Shown: positions 18,967-28,386 of the stretch, piece by piece
Numbering within the stretch: the stretch's first letter is position 1
How the letters are laid out: every line of letters starts with the position of its first letter
Assembly (NCBI RefSeq): GCF_040833955.1
Contig: NZ_CP162133.1
Span: 1,510,001-1,574,000 of the forward strand
Source of the DNA: Leptospira sp. WS60.C2
GTDB lineage: Bacteria > Spirochaetota > Leptospiria > Leptospirales > Leptospiraceae
Reading direction: 5' to 3'
Length of the DNA: 64,000 nt
Notes under the pieces: model-generated
What the model was told of the DNA's origin: nothing
Databases searched by the model: none
Seen by the model: the letters and a program-made list of their open reading frames with translations, nothing else
Made by a program: the position numbers and the translations under genes

Positions 18967-19000
18967 TCACTAGCGCCTAAGTTTTGTTTGGTGACCTCTG

Positions 19001-19930
19001 ATGGCAAAACCTTATTTATCAGGATTTTTATTTGTCTATAAACCACCAGGAATTACGAGTTCCGATTTGGTTTTAAAAACCAAACGTTTGTTAAATCAAA
19101 AATCAGTGGGGCATACGGGAACTCTTGACCGATTTGCGGAAGGTCTCCTCATTCTCCCTTGCGGGGACTACACGGCTTTCTCCCAAGTATTTCTCGGTAA
19201 GGACAAAACCTATCTGGCAGAAGTGATTGTTGGGCTTCGCACTGATTCGGGAGATCCGGATGGGATCGTAGAAATTGACGAACGGGAATCCTTCCGCAAA
19301 AAATTTGAATCGCTCTTTTCCTTCCAACAATTGGAAGAAGAACTCCTTAGCCTCACAAAGCTCACGACACAAAAAGCACCGAAAATATCCGCTCTGAAAG
19401 TGGGGGGCAAACGCCAGTCTGACCTCTTTCGAGAAGGAACGGTGGTGGAAGAAAAGGAACGTTCCATCACCATCCATTCGGTAAAGGACATCAAAAAAAC
19501 GGAGGCTGGGTTTTCGTTTCGGGTGCACGTAAGCTCTGGAACCTACATTCGAAAATTGGTCCTTGACCTTTCTGACAAATGGGGGATCCCACTATCCCTA
19601 GGTAGGCTTGTGCGGGAATCGATTGGAGAGTATGGGGTAGGCAGTGCCAAAACTCTGGATACGATCTCGGCAAGTGACCTCAAAAACTGGAAAGATGTGT
19701 TTCCTTTGCCGTTACGGATCGTGGACGAAACCGAAAAAAAAGCAGTGATCCACGGTGGGTATATCTGGGACAGACTACCCAAAGCCAACTCACTTGGGTT
19801 TTACATTGTGGATGCAGATGAGACCACCATCCTTGCCTGGTGTTCTTACGAAGACAAACCGAACCACATTCCTTACCGCTACCGAAAAGTATTTTTTGAC
19901 CCTTCCACAAAAATTATGTTTTCTAAATGA
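19001..19930 (+). CDS. truB: tRNA pseudouridine-55 synthase TruB
   Basis: The 309-residue protein has the TruB motif around the catalytic Asp: VGHTGTLDRFAEGLL, with Asp near residue 43. The usual GTLDPxA is GTLDRFA here. Other signatures are KTYLAEVIVGLRTDSGDPDG, APKISALKVGGKR and VHVSSGTYIRKLVLDL. It makes pseudouridine 55 in the T loop of tRNAs. It lies between rbfA and rpsO, the common order. Confidence 0.94.
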   Translation: MAKPYLSGFLFVYKPPGITSSDLVLKTKRLLNQKSVGHTGTLDRFAEGLLILPCGDYTAFSQVFLGKDKTYLAEVIVGLRTDSGDPDGIVEIDERESFRKKFESLFSFQQLEEELLSLTKLTTQKAPKISALKVGGKRQSDLFREGTVVEEKERSITIHSVKDIKKTEAGFSFRVHVSSGTYIRKLVLDLSDKWGIPLSLGRLVRESIGEYGVGSAKTLDTISASDLKNWKDVFPLPLRIVDETEKKAVIHGGYIWDRLPKANSLGFYIVDADETTILAWCSYEDKPNHIPYRYRKVFFDPSTKIMFSK

Positions 19931-19956
19931 GTCCTTCTTAAACTCTGGACACTAGT

Positions 19957-20223
19957 ATGATCACAAAAGAACAAAAACAGCAGATCATTGCTACATTCGG
20001 TAGCAAACCAAACGACACAGGTTCTGCAGAAGTACAAATCGCTCTTCTCGACTCTCGTATTAAAGACCTTACGGAACACTTCAAAACAAACAAGAAGGAC
20101 TTCCACTCTCGCCGTGGCCTCATTGCTATGGTGAATCAGAGAAAGAGTTTGTTGGAGTATTTGAAACGTTCCAACCTAGAAAGTTATAAAAAGCTGATTG
20201 AAAAACTCGGCCTTAGGAAATAA
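19957..20223 (+). CDS. rpsO: 30S ribosomal protein S15
   Basis: The 88-residue protein is a full-length S15: [72 protein letters not shown]. It binds 16S rRNA in the central domain. It lies directly before pnp, as in many bacteria. Confidence 0.97.
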   Translation: MITKEQKQQIIATFGSKPNDTGSAEVQIALLDSRIKDLTEHFKTNKKDFHSRRGLIAMVNQRKSLLEYLKRSNLESYKKLIEKLGLRK

Positions 20224-20228
20224 TTCCT

Positions 20229-22319
20229 ATGGCTACAGAGTTTACTGGTGTTTGGGGTAGAGATTCAATTACCCTAGAGACCGGCAAGTGGGCGAAACAA
20301 GCTCACGGGTCGGTTGTATACAAAACCGGAAATTTGGTCCTGCTTGCCACTGTTTGTGCAGCAGACGAACCAAAAGAAGGACAAGATTTTTTCCCTCTAA
20401 CTTGCGAATACACGGAAAAAGCTTACTCGGTAGGTCGTTTCCCTGGTGGATACTTCAAACGAGAAGCAAAACCTGCTGAGCACGAAGTCTTACTCTCTCG
20501 TATTATCGATAGACCGATCCGTCCGATGTTCCCAGAAGGTTACTTCTCGGAAGTGCAATTACTCGTTCAAGTATTATCTGCAGACAAACAAGTTTCTGTC
20601 CAAGGCCATGCGATTAACGCAGCTTCGGCGGCGCTCGCTGTTTCTTCCATTCCGTTTGCAGGCCCGATTGCTGGTGCTCGTATTGGAAGGATTGCCGGTG
20701 AGTTTATCCTAAACCCAACCAACGAAGAAATCACAAAATCTGATTTGGATTTAGTTGTCGCAGGAACAAAAGATGCCATCGTCATGATCGAAGGGGAAGC
20801 AAACGAAATCTCCAAAGAAGACATGATGGCTGCCCTTCGTTTTGCACAAGAACAGTTGAAAATTGCTGTGGCAATGCAAGAAGAGTTGGCGAAGAAAAAC
20901 GGAACTGTAAAAAAAGAAGTCGTTTTAAAAACTCCTGATAAAGAACTCCACGCTAAAATTCGTGAGTTCGCATTTGAACGTTTGACTGCTGCAAATAAAA
21001 ACGCAGACAAAGCGAAACGTAATGATGATATCAAAGCCATTAACAAAGAAACAGTTGAACATTTTAAAGCGTTACTCGCTCCCGAAGACAAAACGAAAGA
21101 AATCAAACATTTCCTTCATGAATTAGAATACGAAGTTGTTCGTGAGCTAGTGCTTGGAGAAGGGATTCGTTTTGACGGTCGTAAAACAAACGAAATACGA
21201 CAAATCTCTTGTGAGATTGATGTACTTCCTGGACCGCATGGTTCTGCTGTCTTCACAAGAGGGCAAACACAGTCTCTTGGGGTAATGACACTCGGAACTA
21301 CTTCGGATAACCAACGATACGAAACTCTCGAAGGTTCCAAAGAAAAGAACTTTATGTTACACTACAACTTCCCTGCGTTTTCTGTGGGTGAAGTGCGACG
21401 TAACTCTGGTCCTGGAAGGCGAGAAATTGGTCACGGGAATCTTGCAGAACGTGCGATCAAAAAAGTCCTTCCATCACAAACGGAATTTCCGTATGTGATC
21501 CGGCTTGTGTCTGAAATTTTAGAATCAAATGGATCTTCTTCTATGGCATCCGTTTGTTCGGGAACCTTAGCGCTCATGGCGGGTGGGGTTCCCATTTCTG
21601 GTCCTGTATCGGGAATTGCGATGGGACTTTTCAGTGATGAAAAAGGCCGTTTTGCCGTTCTTTCGGATATTGCTGGGATCGAAGACCACTTTGGTGATAT
21701 GGACTTTAAACTTGCGGGAACCAAAAAAGGCATCACTGCCTTCCAAATGGATCTAAAAGTGAATGGTCTTGGTCTCGAAGTGTTACAAAAAGCCATCGAA
21801 CAAGCAGAAGTGGGTCGTGACCATATCCTCGGTGAGATGAACAAAGCGATTTCTTCTGTAAAAGGAAACTTGAGTGAAAACGCTCCTCGTATCACCCAAA
21901 AACAAATTCCAAAAGATCGGATCGGTGAACTCATTGGCCCTGGCGGGAAAATGATTCGTGCCATCATCGAACAGTCAGGTTCGGAAATTTCTGTGGATGA
22001 TTCCGGAAAGGTAACCATTGCTTCTCCAAGTGAAGAATCCAAAGAAAAAGCCATTGCCATGATCGATGGAATCTTTGAAGAAATTGAAGTGGGAAAAATT
22101 TATGAAGGGGTGATCAAACGTATCGCTGACTTTGGTGCCTTTGTTGAAATATTACCAGGAAAAGAAGGACTTTGCCACATCTCTAAACTAGATGTGAAAC
22201 GAGTTCAATCTGTTCGTGACATTGTTTCCGAAGGGGAAAAAATCAAAGTGAAAGTGATTTCCGTTGATAAAATGGGAAAAATTGATCTTTCCAGAAAGGA
22301 TGTCCTTTTAGACAACTAA
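20229..22319 (+). CDS. pnp: Polynucleotide phosphorylase
   Basis: The 696-residue protein has the two RNase PH domains (first about 1-215, second about 300-530), with [15 protein letters not shown] and the [20 protein letters not shown] phosphate-site region, and the metal-site stretch [20 protein letters not shown] domain ([20 protein letters not shown], about 557-615) and an S1 domain ([22 protein letters not shown], about 625-690) follow. It degrades RNA 3' to 5' with phosphate. It starts five bases after rpsO. Confidence 0.97.
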   Translation: MATEFTGVWGRDSITLETGKWAKQAHGSVVYKTGNLVLLATVCAADEPKEGQDFFPLTCEYTEKAYSVGRFPGGYFKREAKPAEHEVLLSRIIDRPIRPMFPEGYFSEVQLLVQVLSADKQVSVQGHAINAASAALAVSSIPFAGPIAGARIGRIAGEFILNPTNEEITKSDLDLVVAGTKDAIVMIEGEANEISKEDMMAALRFAQEQLKIAVAMQEELAKKNGTVKKEVVLKTPDKELHAKIREFAFERLTAANKNADKAKRNDDIKAINKETVEHFKALLAPEDKTKEIKHFLHELEYEVVRELVLGEGIRFDGRKTNEIRQISCEIDVLPGPHGSAVFTRGQTQSLGVMTLGTTSDNQRYETLEGSKEKNFMLHYNFPAFSVGEVRRNSGPGRREIGHGNLAERAIKKVLPSQTEFPYVIRLVSEILESNGSSSMASVCSGTLALMAGGVPISGPVSGIAMGLFSDEKGRFAVLSDIAGIEDHFGDMDFKLAGTKKGITAFQMDLKVNGLGLEVLQKAIEQAEVGRDHILGEMNKAISSVKGNLSENAPRITQKQIPKDRIGELIGPGGKMIRAIIEQSGSEISVDDSGKVTIASPSEESKEKAIAMIDGIFEEIEVGKIYEGVIKRIADFGAFVEILPGKEGLCHISKLDVKRVQSVRDIVSEGEKIKVKVISVDKMGKIDLSRKDVLLDN

Positions 22320-22324
22320 ACAGT

Positions 22325-22344
22325 CCCCAAACATCTGTTTGGGG
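22325..22344 (+). promoter_or_regulatory. Hairpin covering the ribosome site of the M16 peptidase gene
   Basis: CCCCAAACA (22325-22333) and TGTTTGGGG (22336-22344) are exact complements just after the pnp stop. The 3' arm contributes the first four G of the GGGGGGAG ribosome site that precedes ATG 22357. No T run follows, so it is unlikely to be a simple terminator; it could hide the ribosome site or act as a 3' end of pnp mRNA. Confidence 0.5.
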
Positions 22345-22356
22345 GGAGTGAACCAA

Positions 22357-23643
22357 ATGGCACCCGTCATTGAATGCAAACGAGCTGTCTTACCCAATGG
22401 TCTGACAGTTCTTTTTCAACCTATGAAACACGCATCCTCGATGGGGGTGGGTGTTTTTTTAAAACAAGGCAGTCTTGCCGAAACCAATGCTGAACATGGG
22501 TACTTTCACTTTTTAGAGCATATGCTCTTCAAAGACACAGAAACACGCACAAGTAAAGAAATCGCAGAATCGATTGAACGAGTGGGTGGGATTTTAAACG
22601 GATCCACTGGACGCGAATACACACAATACTATGTAGTTGCCATCAAAAACCAAGCTGAGCTTGCGTTTGACATCTTATCTGATATGCTCTTTCGTCCACT
22701 GTTCCGTAAAGAAGACATCCAGACAGAGAAGGGTGTCATCATGGAAGAAATGCGTTCGTATGAAGATGCACCCGATGATTTTGTGTATGATTATTACTTT
22801 CGTAATATTTTTGGGAAGTCACCGTATGGACGTGATATCATTGGAACCAAAAAATCGGTAACAGGTGTTACAGAAAAATCCATTCGAACGTTTTTTGAAA
22901 AACATTATTTCCCTAAGAATATGGTGATCTCTGTTTCGGGAAATTTCACTTGGGAGAAGGTGCTTGATCTCACTAAAAAATACTTTTCCTTTGAAAATCC
23001 GAAAGGTAAAAACCCTACAGAACTCATCATTCCAACACCAAAGAGATATTATACGAAGCATTTGGAACGGCGTAAAATTGAACAGTTCCACATTATGCTT
23101 GGGGTCAATGGAAAGAAACGAGACTATCGAGATGTAACCGTCACAGGTCTGATTTCCACCATCCTCGGTGGGGGAATGGCATCTCGGCTTTTCCAAAACA
23201 TCCGTGAAAAAGAAGGGCTTTGTTATAGCATTTACAGCTTTCCGTCTTATTATAAAACCACAGGTCTTTTTTCGGTCTCCTCTGCTACTTCCAAAGAAAA
23301 GGCAGCACGTTGTGTGGAACTGATTCTGAAGGAATTGGAAACGATCACAAAACATGGTTTTTCCAAATCAGAACTGGCAGATGCTAAATCCAACCAAATG
23401 GGTTCTATTGCGATCGGGTATGAACTTCCAGAAAATCGAATGAATAACATTGGTTTGCAGGAAATCTACTATGGTCAGTATTTTTCCTTAGAAGACCGAA
23501 TGAAGGCGATTAAGTCAGTCACGTTAGAGGAAATCAATCAAACCGCCAGGGAACTCTTTCGTTTAGACAAAGTGCATTTGTCGTGTGTGGGAGATATGAC
23601 AGAAAGCCAATTTGCCAAAATCCCCGTACAGTTTGGTGGTTAG
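22357..23643 (+). CDS. M16 family zinc metallopeptidase
   Basis: The 428-residue protein has the inverted zinc motif HFLEHMLFKDTETR (HxxEH) near residue 51, and the downstream Glu lies in EKGVIMEEMRSYEDAP. The C-terminal half holds the family's R-Y-like GLCYSIYSFPSYY segment. It resembles the YmxG/PqqL-type processing peptidases that follow pnp in many bacteria. ATG 22357 is preferred over 22339 because a strong GGGGGGAG precedes it. Substrate unknown. Confidence 0.9.
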   Translation: MAPVIECKRAVLPNGLTVLFQPMKHASSMGVGVFLKQGSLAETNAEHGYFHFLEHMLFKDTETRTSKEIAESIERVGGILNGSTGREYTQYYVVAIKNQAELAFDILSDMLFRPLFRKEDIQTEKGVIMEEMRSYEDAPDDFVYDYYFRNIFGKSPYGRDIIGTKKSVTGVTEKSIRTFFEKHYFPKNMVISVSGNFTWEKVLDLTKKYFSFENPKGKNPTELIIPTPKRYYTKHLERRKIEQFHIMLGVNGKKRDYRDVTVTGLISTILGGGMASRLFQNIREKEGLCYSIYSFPSYYKTTGLFSVSSATSKEKAARCVELILKELETITKHGFSKSELADAKSNQMGSIAIGYELPENRMNNIGLQEIYYGQYFSLEDRMKAIKSVTLEEINQTARELFRLDKVHLSCVGDMTESQFAKIPVQFGG

Positions 23644-23661
23644 ATTCTAAAAAGGGCCCCG

Positions 23662-24111
23662 ATGCAAAATTTGCAGAACCAACTACAAATTCAAATTCTA
23701 AGAGATGGGGCTGTGATCCCAGAATACAAAACCTCGGGTTCTGCTGGGATGGATCTAACAGCCTGTCTTACGGAACCCCTACTTCTTCCGAAAGGAGAAG
23801 TGGTCCTTGTTCCCACTGGCCTTGCAATGGCGATTCCAGAAGGGTATGAAGGACAAATCCGACCTCGCAGTGGGTTTTCTACAAAACAACGAATCCTGAT
23901 GCCGAATAGCCCAGGTACCATTGACTCAGACTACCGGGGGGAAATCCTCATTCCCTTACTGAACCTGAGTGGATCCGATTTTCTTTTAGAGCCAGGCACA
24001 CGAGTGGCTCAAATGGTGATCCAAGCGGTGGTGAAATTTCCCATCCAAGTGGTTTTGGAACTCGGTTCCACGGAACGTGGGAGCGGTGGATTTGGGAGCA
24101 CGGGAAAATAA
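23662..24111 (+). CDS. dut: dUTP diphosphatase
   Basis: The 149-residue protein has the five trimeric dUTPase motifs in order: SAGMDLTA, RPRSGFSTK, NSPGTIDSDYRGEI, EPGTRVAQMVI and the C-terminal STERGSGGFGSTG. It hydrolyses dUTP to dUMP and pyrophosphate, keeping uracil out of DNA. It follows the M16 peptidase by 18 bases and probably ends this operon; a new promoter region precedes flgG. Confidence 0.95.
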   Translation: MQNLQNQLQIQILRDGAVIPEYKTSGSAGMDLTACLTEPLLLPKGEVVLVPTGLAMAIPEGYEGQIRPRSGFSTKQRILMPNSPGTIDSDYRGEILIPLLNLSGSDFLLEPGTRVAQMVIQAVVKFPIQVVLELGSTERGSGGFGSTGK

Positions 24112-24153
24112 GACATAATCATAAAAAAAGACACTTAGCTTTTTTGACAGTCT

Positions 24154-24161
24154 TCCGATAG
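24154..24161 (+). promoter_or_regulatory. Candidate flagellar sigma-28 -10 element before flgG
   Basis: TCCGATAG resembles the -10 box GCCGATAA of FliA-type sigma factors. The -35 position 15 bases upstream reads TTAG and matches poorly. A TTGACA at 24144-24149 could also serve as a sigma-70 -35. Weak evidence. Confidence 0.25.
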
Positions 24162-24182
24162 AAGCTGTAGAGGTGCCTTTTT

Positions 24183-24980
24183 ATGATGCGATCCCTTTGG
24201 ACCGGTGCTACCGGGATGATTGCCCAACAATTTCATATTGATACCGTTGCCAATAACTTAGCCAACGTAAACACCACAGGTTTCAAAAAAAACCGAGTGG
24301 ACTTTGAAGATTTAGTCTACCAACACCAAGTCCTTGCGGGAACTCCAGCTACCTCTGTTTCCGAAATTCCGACGGGTGTCAATGTGGGCCATGGTGTGAA
24401 AGTTGCCGCCACACAGAAGTTATTCGAAATTGGTTCCTTCCAAGCCACAGGAAATAAACTAGACCTCGCTCTCACTGGGGAGATGGCATTCTTTAAAATC
24501 CAAATGCCAGATGGAACCTTTTCTTATTCCAGAGACGGATCCTTCAAAATTGATTCCAACCAACAAGTGGTCACTTCGAACGGATATCTACTCGAGCCAC
24601 CGATCATCCTTCCTGAAAATGCGATCTTAAATACGCTCATGGTTTCCGAAGAAGGGGAAGTCACCGTAAAAATCGGAAACGACATTCGCCCTACAACCAT
24701 TGGCCAATTGGAACTCTACCGATTTGTAAACCCCGCAGGACTCCAAGCAGTGGGTAAAAACTTATTCCGAGAAACTGTGGCTTCTGGACCAGAGATTCCT
24801 GGTATGCCATCCCAAGAAGGCTATGGGAGTGTGCTACAGGGATTTTTAGAAATGAGTAATGTAAAAATCGTAGAAGAGATGGTGAATATGATTGTGGCAC
24901 AAAGGGCATACGAATCCAATTCCAAAACCATCCAAACTTCAGATAACATGCTTTCTACGGCGATTGGACTCAAACGTTAA
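24183..24980 (+). CDS. flgG: Flagellar distal rod protein FlgG
   Basis: The 265-residue protein starts MMRSLWTGATGM and contains the rod/hook N-terminal motif HIDTVANNLANVNTTGFKK (about residues 19-37). The C-terminal motif EEMVNMIVAQRAYESNSKTIQTSDNML is shared by axial rod proteins. FlgG forms the distal rod, here of a periplasmic flagellum. It heads a five-gene flagellar operon and is followed by flgA with a one-base overlap (TAATG). Confidence 0.95.
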   Translation: MMRSLWTGATGMIAQQFHIDTVANNLANVNTTGFKKNRVDFEDLVYQHQVLAGTPATSVSEIPTGVNVGHGVKVAATQKLFEIGSFQATGNKLDLALTGEMAFFKIQMPDGTFSYSRDGSFKIDSNQQVVTSNGYLLEPPIILPENAILNTLMVSEEGEVTVKIGNDIRPTTIGQLELYRFVNPAGLQAVGKNLFRETVASGPEIPGMPSQEGYGSVLQGFLEMSNVKIVEEMVNMIVAQRAYESNSKTIQTSDNMLSTAIGLKR

Positions 24981-25921
24981 TGAAAGTTTGGATTTCCATT
25001 CTACTTAGTTTGTCTGTTTGTTTGCCTATGATGGCAAACAAAGATGAAAAACGAATCTATCTAAAACCAAAAACATTCGTAGGTACAGGTGAGGTTCGTT
25101 TATCTGAATTTACAAACTGGAAAGAAACTTGGAATCCAATTGTATTTCGCAATGTAAAGGCACCGATTGTTATCACTCCAGAGTCTCTCTCAGATTCCCT
25201 ATCTTCTTTGTCTGCCAAAGAATTTGGTGAGACTCTGTCGTTTCTTGTGATGGGGAACGAGGGAATCCTACTTCCAAAAACATCTACAGTATCCAAACAG
25301 GAATTAGAAGAATCTCTTTGGAAACGTTTAAACGAAGCAAATCAAAACGTTTTAGGCGAGATGGGAGACACTTTTAAAATTCATTCTGAAAAAACATCAG
25401 TCACCACAATTACCGGAACGAGTCCTGTTTGGCGTAGTGTTGGGCGCACGCTCCATGCGGGAAAACGTCTTTTCCCTTTAGATTTTTATTATGAAGGGAA
25501 ACTAGTTCATTCGGAATCAGTTCCATTTCTGATTGAAGAAAAGAAAAAAGCATACTTCACCACAAGAGAAATTCCCGCAAAAACAGTGTTATCGGAAAAA
25601 GATGTAGAACTCAGATTTTTTTATTCTGCTGATTCGGTGAGAGAATATACAGACGAAAACCCTGTTGGGAAAACGGCACTCAATGGTTTTTTACCAGACA
25701 CTGCGATTGAAAAAAAACAAGTGCGTACCCTCCATACCATCGAACGAGGCCAAGAAGTGGAGCTTGTATACACGGCAGGAAATTTACTATTAAAAATCAA
25801 AACAAGAGCACTTGCTTCTGGCAATGCAGGAGAGGAAATTCCTCTTCTCAACTTAGCGTCTCAAAAGACTATCAAAGCCCGTGTGCAAACAGAAGGCATT
25901 TGCCTTTTGGAAGAGAGATAA
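24980..25921 (+). CDS. flgA: Flagellar P-ring assembly chaperone FlgA
   Basis: The 313-residue protein has a signal peptide (KVWISILLSLSVCLPMMA) and a C-terminal SAF/FlgA domain: IPAKTVLSEKDVELRF, then NPVGKTALNGFLPDTAI, and IERGQEVELVYTAGNLLLKIK, ending with VQTEGICLL. FlgA escorts FlgI in the periplasm for P-ring building. The extended N-terminal half (about 20-170) is not recognised. It lies between flgG and flgH, with flgI one gene further on. Confidence 0.9.
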   Translation: MKVWISILLSLSVCLPMMANKDEKRIYLKPKTFVGTGEVRLSEFTNWKETWNPIVFRNVKAPIVITPESLSDSLSSLSAKEFGETLSFLVMGNEGILLPKTSTVSKQELEESLWKRLNEANQNVLGEMGDTFKIHSEKTSVTTITGTSPVWRSVGRTLHAGKRLFPLDFYYEGKLVHSESVPFLIEEKKKAYFTTREIPAKTVLSEKDVELRFFYSADSVREYTDENPVGKTALNGFLPDTAIEKKQVRTLHTIERGQEVELVYTAGNLLLKIKTRALASGNAGEEIPLLNLASQKTIKARVQTEGICLLEER

Positions 25922-25924
25922 TCG

Positions 25925-26734
25925 ATGTCTGTATTTGATTCAAGTTCCAAAGACAATTCCAAAGAATCGAAAAGAGTTTGGAAAGAGACTTGCACTCTTC
26001 TTTCCTTAAAAACGATTTCAAGTCACCCATTCATAAGTTGTCTTATCGTCTTCGTATGTTGGATGGTGACAAACTTTGGCGAGGTTAGGTTCCCAAATTC
26101 GTTCTCTACTCTCGTCTTTTTCCCTAGCGTATCTGCCGAATCCTTATGGAAAGACAAAGACCCATATTCCTATCCCAAAACCATCCAACCAGGTACGGTT
26201 GTGAAGGTAGTTTTAAAAAATGGACTTCGTGTGGAATACGAATCGGAGTACAAAGCGACCTTTGATAATGATATTAAAACTGTACCTGATAAAAAGTTAA
26301 TTCCAGATCTACCGAATTACACATCAAATTCCACCTATATGCGATCCAAGGTGGGAAAATCAAAATCCCAAGGCAAAGTGGTCGGAGTGATGGCAGTTCT
26401 TGTGACGGGAATTGACCCTGGGACTGGTAATTTGGAACTTGAAGGAAGTCGTGTGTTTACTCTTTCGGAAGAAAGAATTAATCTACGTTTGTCGGGAACC
26501 ATATCTCCTGAAGATTTGGATAAAAATCGATTCATTGCCAGTGACCTGATTGCCAATCTGCGAGTGGAATACCAAGGAACACTCAATCCGAAAGAATTAA
26601 ATGATCCCAATATCCAAATGAAGCGAATCACAAATCCAGATGGCTCCGTGACAGAAAAAGCGGAACTTTCAGACAAAGAAAAACAAGAAATCATTTTGAA
26701 AAATATCAAACGACTCTTAGGCGAAAGTGAGTGA
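25925..26734 (+). CDS. flgH: Flagellar L-ring protein FlgH, without lipobox
   Basis: The 269-residue protein matches FlgH by ESLWKDKDPYSYP near residue 75, the block VVGVMAVLVTGIDPGTGNLELEGSR and the end block LSGTISPEDLDKNRFIASDLIANLRVEYQG. FlgH in other bacteria is a lipoprotein of the outer-membrane L-ring with a Cys after its signal peptide. Here a hydrophobic stretch (about 35-50) and a second one ending FFPSVSA precede the mature part, with no lipobox Cys at the expected cleavage point. It may be a soluble or membrane-anchored periplasmic protein. It follows flgA by three bases. Confidence 0.85.
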   Translation: MSVFDSSSKDNSKESKRVWKETCTLLSLKTISSHPFISCLIVFVCWMVTNFGEVRFPNSFSTLVFFPSVSAESLWKDKDPYSYPKTIQPGTVVKVVLKNGLRVEYESEYKATFDNDIKTVPDKKLIPDLPNYTSNSTYMRSKVGKSKSQGKVVGVMAVLVTGIDPGTGNLELEGSRVFTLSEERINLRLSGTISPEDLDKNRFIASDLIANLRVEYQGTLNPKELNDPNIQMKRITNPDGSVTEKAELSDKEKQEIILKNIKRLLGESE

Positions 26735-26740
26735 TCCGAC

Positions 26741-27865
26741 ATGAAAATCATTAAGAAGATGGAAATCACAAAGCCAAACGTAAAAACTCTCTTAACAATA
26801 CTCGTTGTTGGTATCTCCAGTTTGACTGGATCATTACTCGCAGTGGAAACAAGACTGAAAGACCTCGTGCGTATCGATGCGGTTCGGGAAAACCAACTGA
26901 CCGGCTTTGGTTTGGTTGTGGGACTTAATGGTACGGGAGATACAAAAAATCCTCTGACGGAAGAAGCACTCCAAAACTACTTGTCTGGTCTTGGTGTGAA
27001 TACCAAAAAGAATTTACGTGAAGCCAAAAATACGGCTTCGGTTTTAATTACTGCCAATGTCCCTGTAAATTTAAAAGAAGGGGATAAAATTGATGTTGTA
27101 GTATCGTCTCTTGGGGATGCCCGCTCTTTGGAAGGCGGAGTGTTACTCCAATCTCCACTCAAAGCGGCAAATGGCGAGACCATTGCCGTTGCTTCTGGTG
27201 TTCTTGTGTTTGGTGGGAAAGAGAAAAAACGAGGTGCCGATAAAAAGTCGGGTTCCAATACCGCTCTTGTTCCTTTTGGTGCCATTTTAGAAAAATCCAT
27301 TCCCAACGCACCCATCACAAAATCAGTAAAACTCACTCTCTTAGAAAAAGACTATTCCACGATGAGTGCCATTGTGGAGGCAATTACACAAGAATTGTCG
27401 GTAGTCCCTGAAGTGGTATCCCCCACGGAAGTTCTTGTTCCCCTTCCGGTTTCTTCGAGTACAACAGGTCCCAATGGTGAATTGGCAACCGGTGCACCGA
27501 AACTAGATCTGAATTTTTTATCGAAATTGGAAAATCTCACCATCAATTCGTCCCCAGTCGCACGCGTTGTGATCAATGAACGCACGGGAACGATTGTGAT
27601 GGGGGCAAACATAGCCATTGATGAGGTGGCGATTTCCCAACAAGGTCTATCGATCCAAGTGACAAACCGAGACAAAGCCAGGTACTTTTTCCCGATCCAA
27701 GACGATGGAAAAGGGGAATCGGTTTTTGTTCTCAAAGAAACCACCCAAGTCTCTGATGTGGTGGGTGCTTTAAACAAAGTTGGGGCCTCAACGAAGGACA
27801 TTATTTCCATTTTGGAAGCCTTAAAAAAACAAGGGGCATTAAAAGCAGAACTTGTGATTCAGTAA
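26741..27865 (+). CDS. flgI: Flagellar P-ring protein FlgI
   Basis: The 374-residue protein has a signal peptide (about 15-35, ending SLLAVE), then RLKDLVRIDAVRENQLTGFGLVVGLNGTGD, the FlgI hallmark. NVPVNLKEGDKIDVVVSSLGDA and RVVINERTGTIVMGANI follow, and the end block is SDVVGALNKVGASTKDIISILEALKKQGAL. FlgI forms the P-ring around the rod at the peptidoglycan. It sits with its chaperone gene flgA in the same operon. Confidence 0.95.
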   Translation: MKIIKKMEITKPNVKTLLTILVVGISSLTGSLLAVETRLKDLVRIDAVRENQLTGFGLVVGLNGTGDTKNPLTEEALQNYLSGLGVNTKKNLREAKNTASVLITANVPVNLKEGDKIDVVVSSLGDARSLEGGVLLQSPLKAANGETIAVASGVLVFGGKEKKRGADKKSGSNTALVPFGAILEKSIPNAPITKSVKLTLLEKDYSTMSAIVEAITQELSVVPEVVSPTEVLVPLPVSSSTTGPNGELATGAPKLDLNFLSKLENLTINSSPVARVVINERTGTIVMGANIAIDEVAISQQGLSIQVTNRDKARYFFPIQDDGKGESVFVLKETTQVSDVVGALNKVGASTKDIISILEALKKQGALKAELVIQ

Positions 27866-27876
27866 TTGGGAATTTT

Positions 27877-27884
27877 GCCGATAG
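27877..27884 (+). promoter_or_regulatory. Candidate sigma-28 -10 element before flgJ
   Basis: GCCGATAG in the 35-base flgI-flgJ gap differs by one base from the FliA -10 box GCCGATAA, but no good TAAA lies 15 bases upstream. A similar TCCGATAG precedes flgG. CCGATA also precedes the non-flagellar rpsU, so the value of this match is limited. Confidence 0.2.
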
Positions 27885-27900
27885 GGTTAGTAGACATAAT

Positions 27901-28386
27901 ATGGACATTCATAAAATCCAAGACTATTCTAGTAGGCTAAGCCGTTCGAAAGACGAAACCATCCTAAATCGGATGAAGTCCCTTTCGGATCCAATGGAAA
28001 ACCAGATCCATAAAAAAGGAATTTCCCAATTCCAAAATCTTTTAGAGACCCATGAAGAATTGATGGGAAAGGTGAGTTCTTCTTCGTTACGTGTTCCACA
28101 AAACATTCGTGAAGAGATCACAACAGATCCTTATCGGAAAAAATTATACGATGCTTCTGTAGAATTTGAATCGGTATTTGTGAAGATGATGTTAAAGGAA
28201 ATGAAAAACACCATCCACAAAGAAAAACTCATCGATGGTGGGTATGCCGAAGAAATCTTTGAAGATATGCTCTATGATGAGTATGCCAAAAACATTTCAC
28301 AAAATGAGTCCATGGGACTTGCAGAAGAGATCTACAAACAAATGTCTGCGTCTCTTCCGCCTTTAAAACAAAAACCGTATCTTTAA
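27901..28386 (+). CDS. flgJ: Flagellar rod-binding protein, FlgJ N-terminal type
   Basis: The 161-residue protein holds only the rod-binding domain: LYDASVEFESVFVKMMLKEMKNTI (about 80-105) and GGYAEEIFEDMLYDEYAKNISQNESMGLAEEIYKQM in the C-terminal half. The muramidase domain found in gamma-proteobacterial FlgJ is absent, so peptidoglycan opening must come from another enzyme. It ends the flagellar operon and its stop overlaps the convergent yihY-like gene by four bases. Confidence 0.9.
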   Translation: MDIHKIQDYSSRLSRSKDETILNRMKSLSDPMENQIHKKGISQFQNLLETHEELMGKVSSSSLRVPQNIREEITTDPYRKKLYDASVEFESVFVKMMLKEMKNTIHKEKLIDGGYAEEIFEDMLYDEYAKNISQNESMGLAEEIYKQMSASLPPLKQKPYL

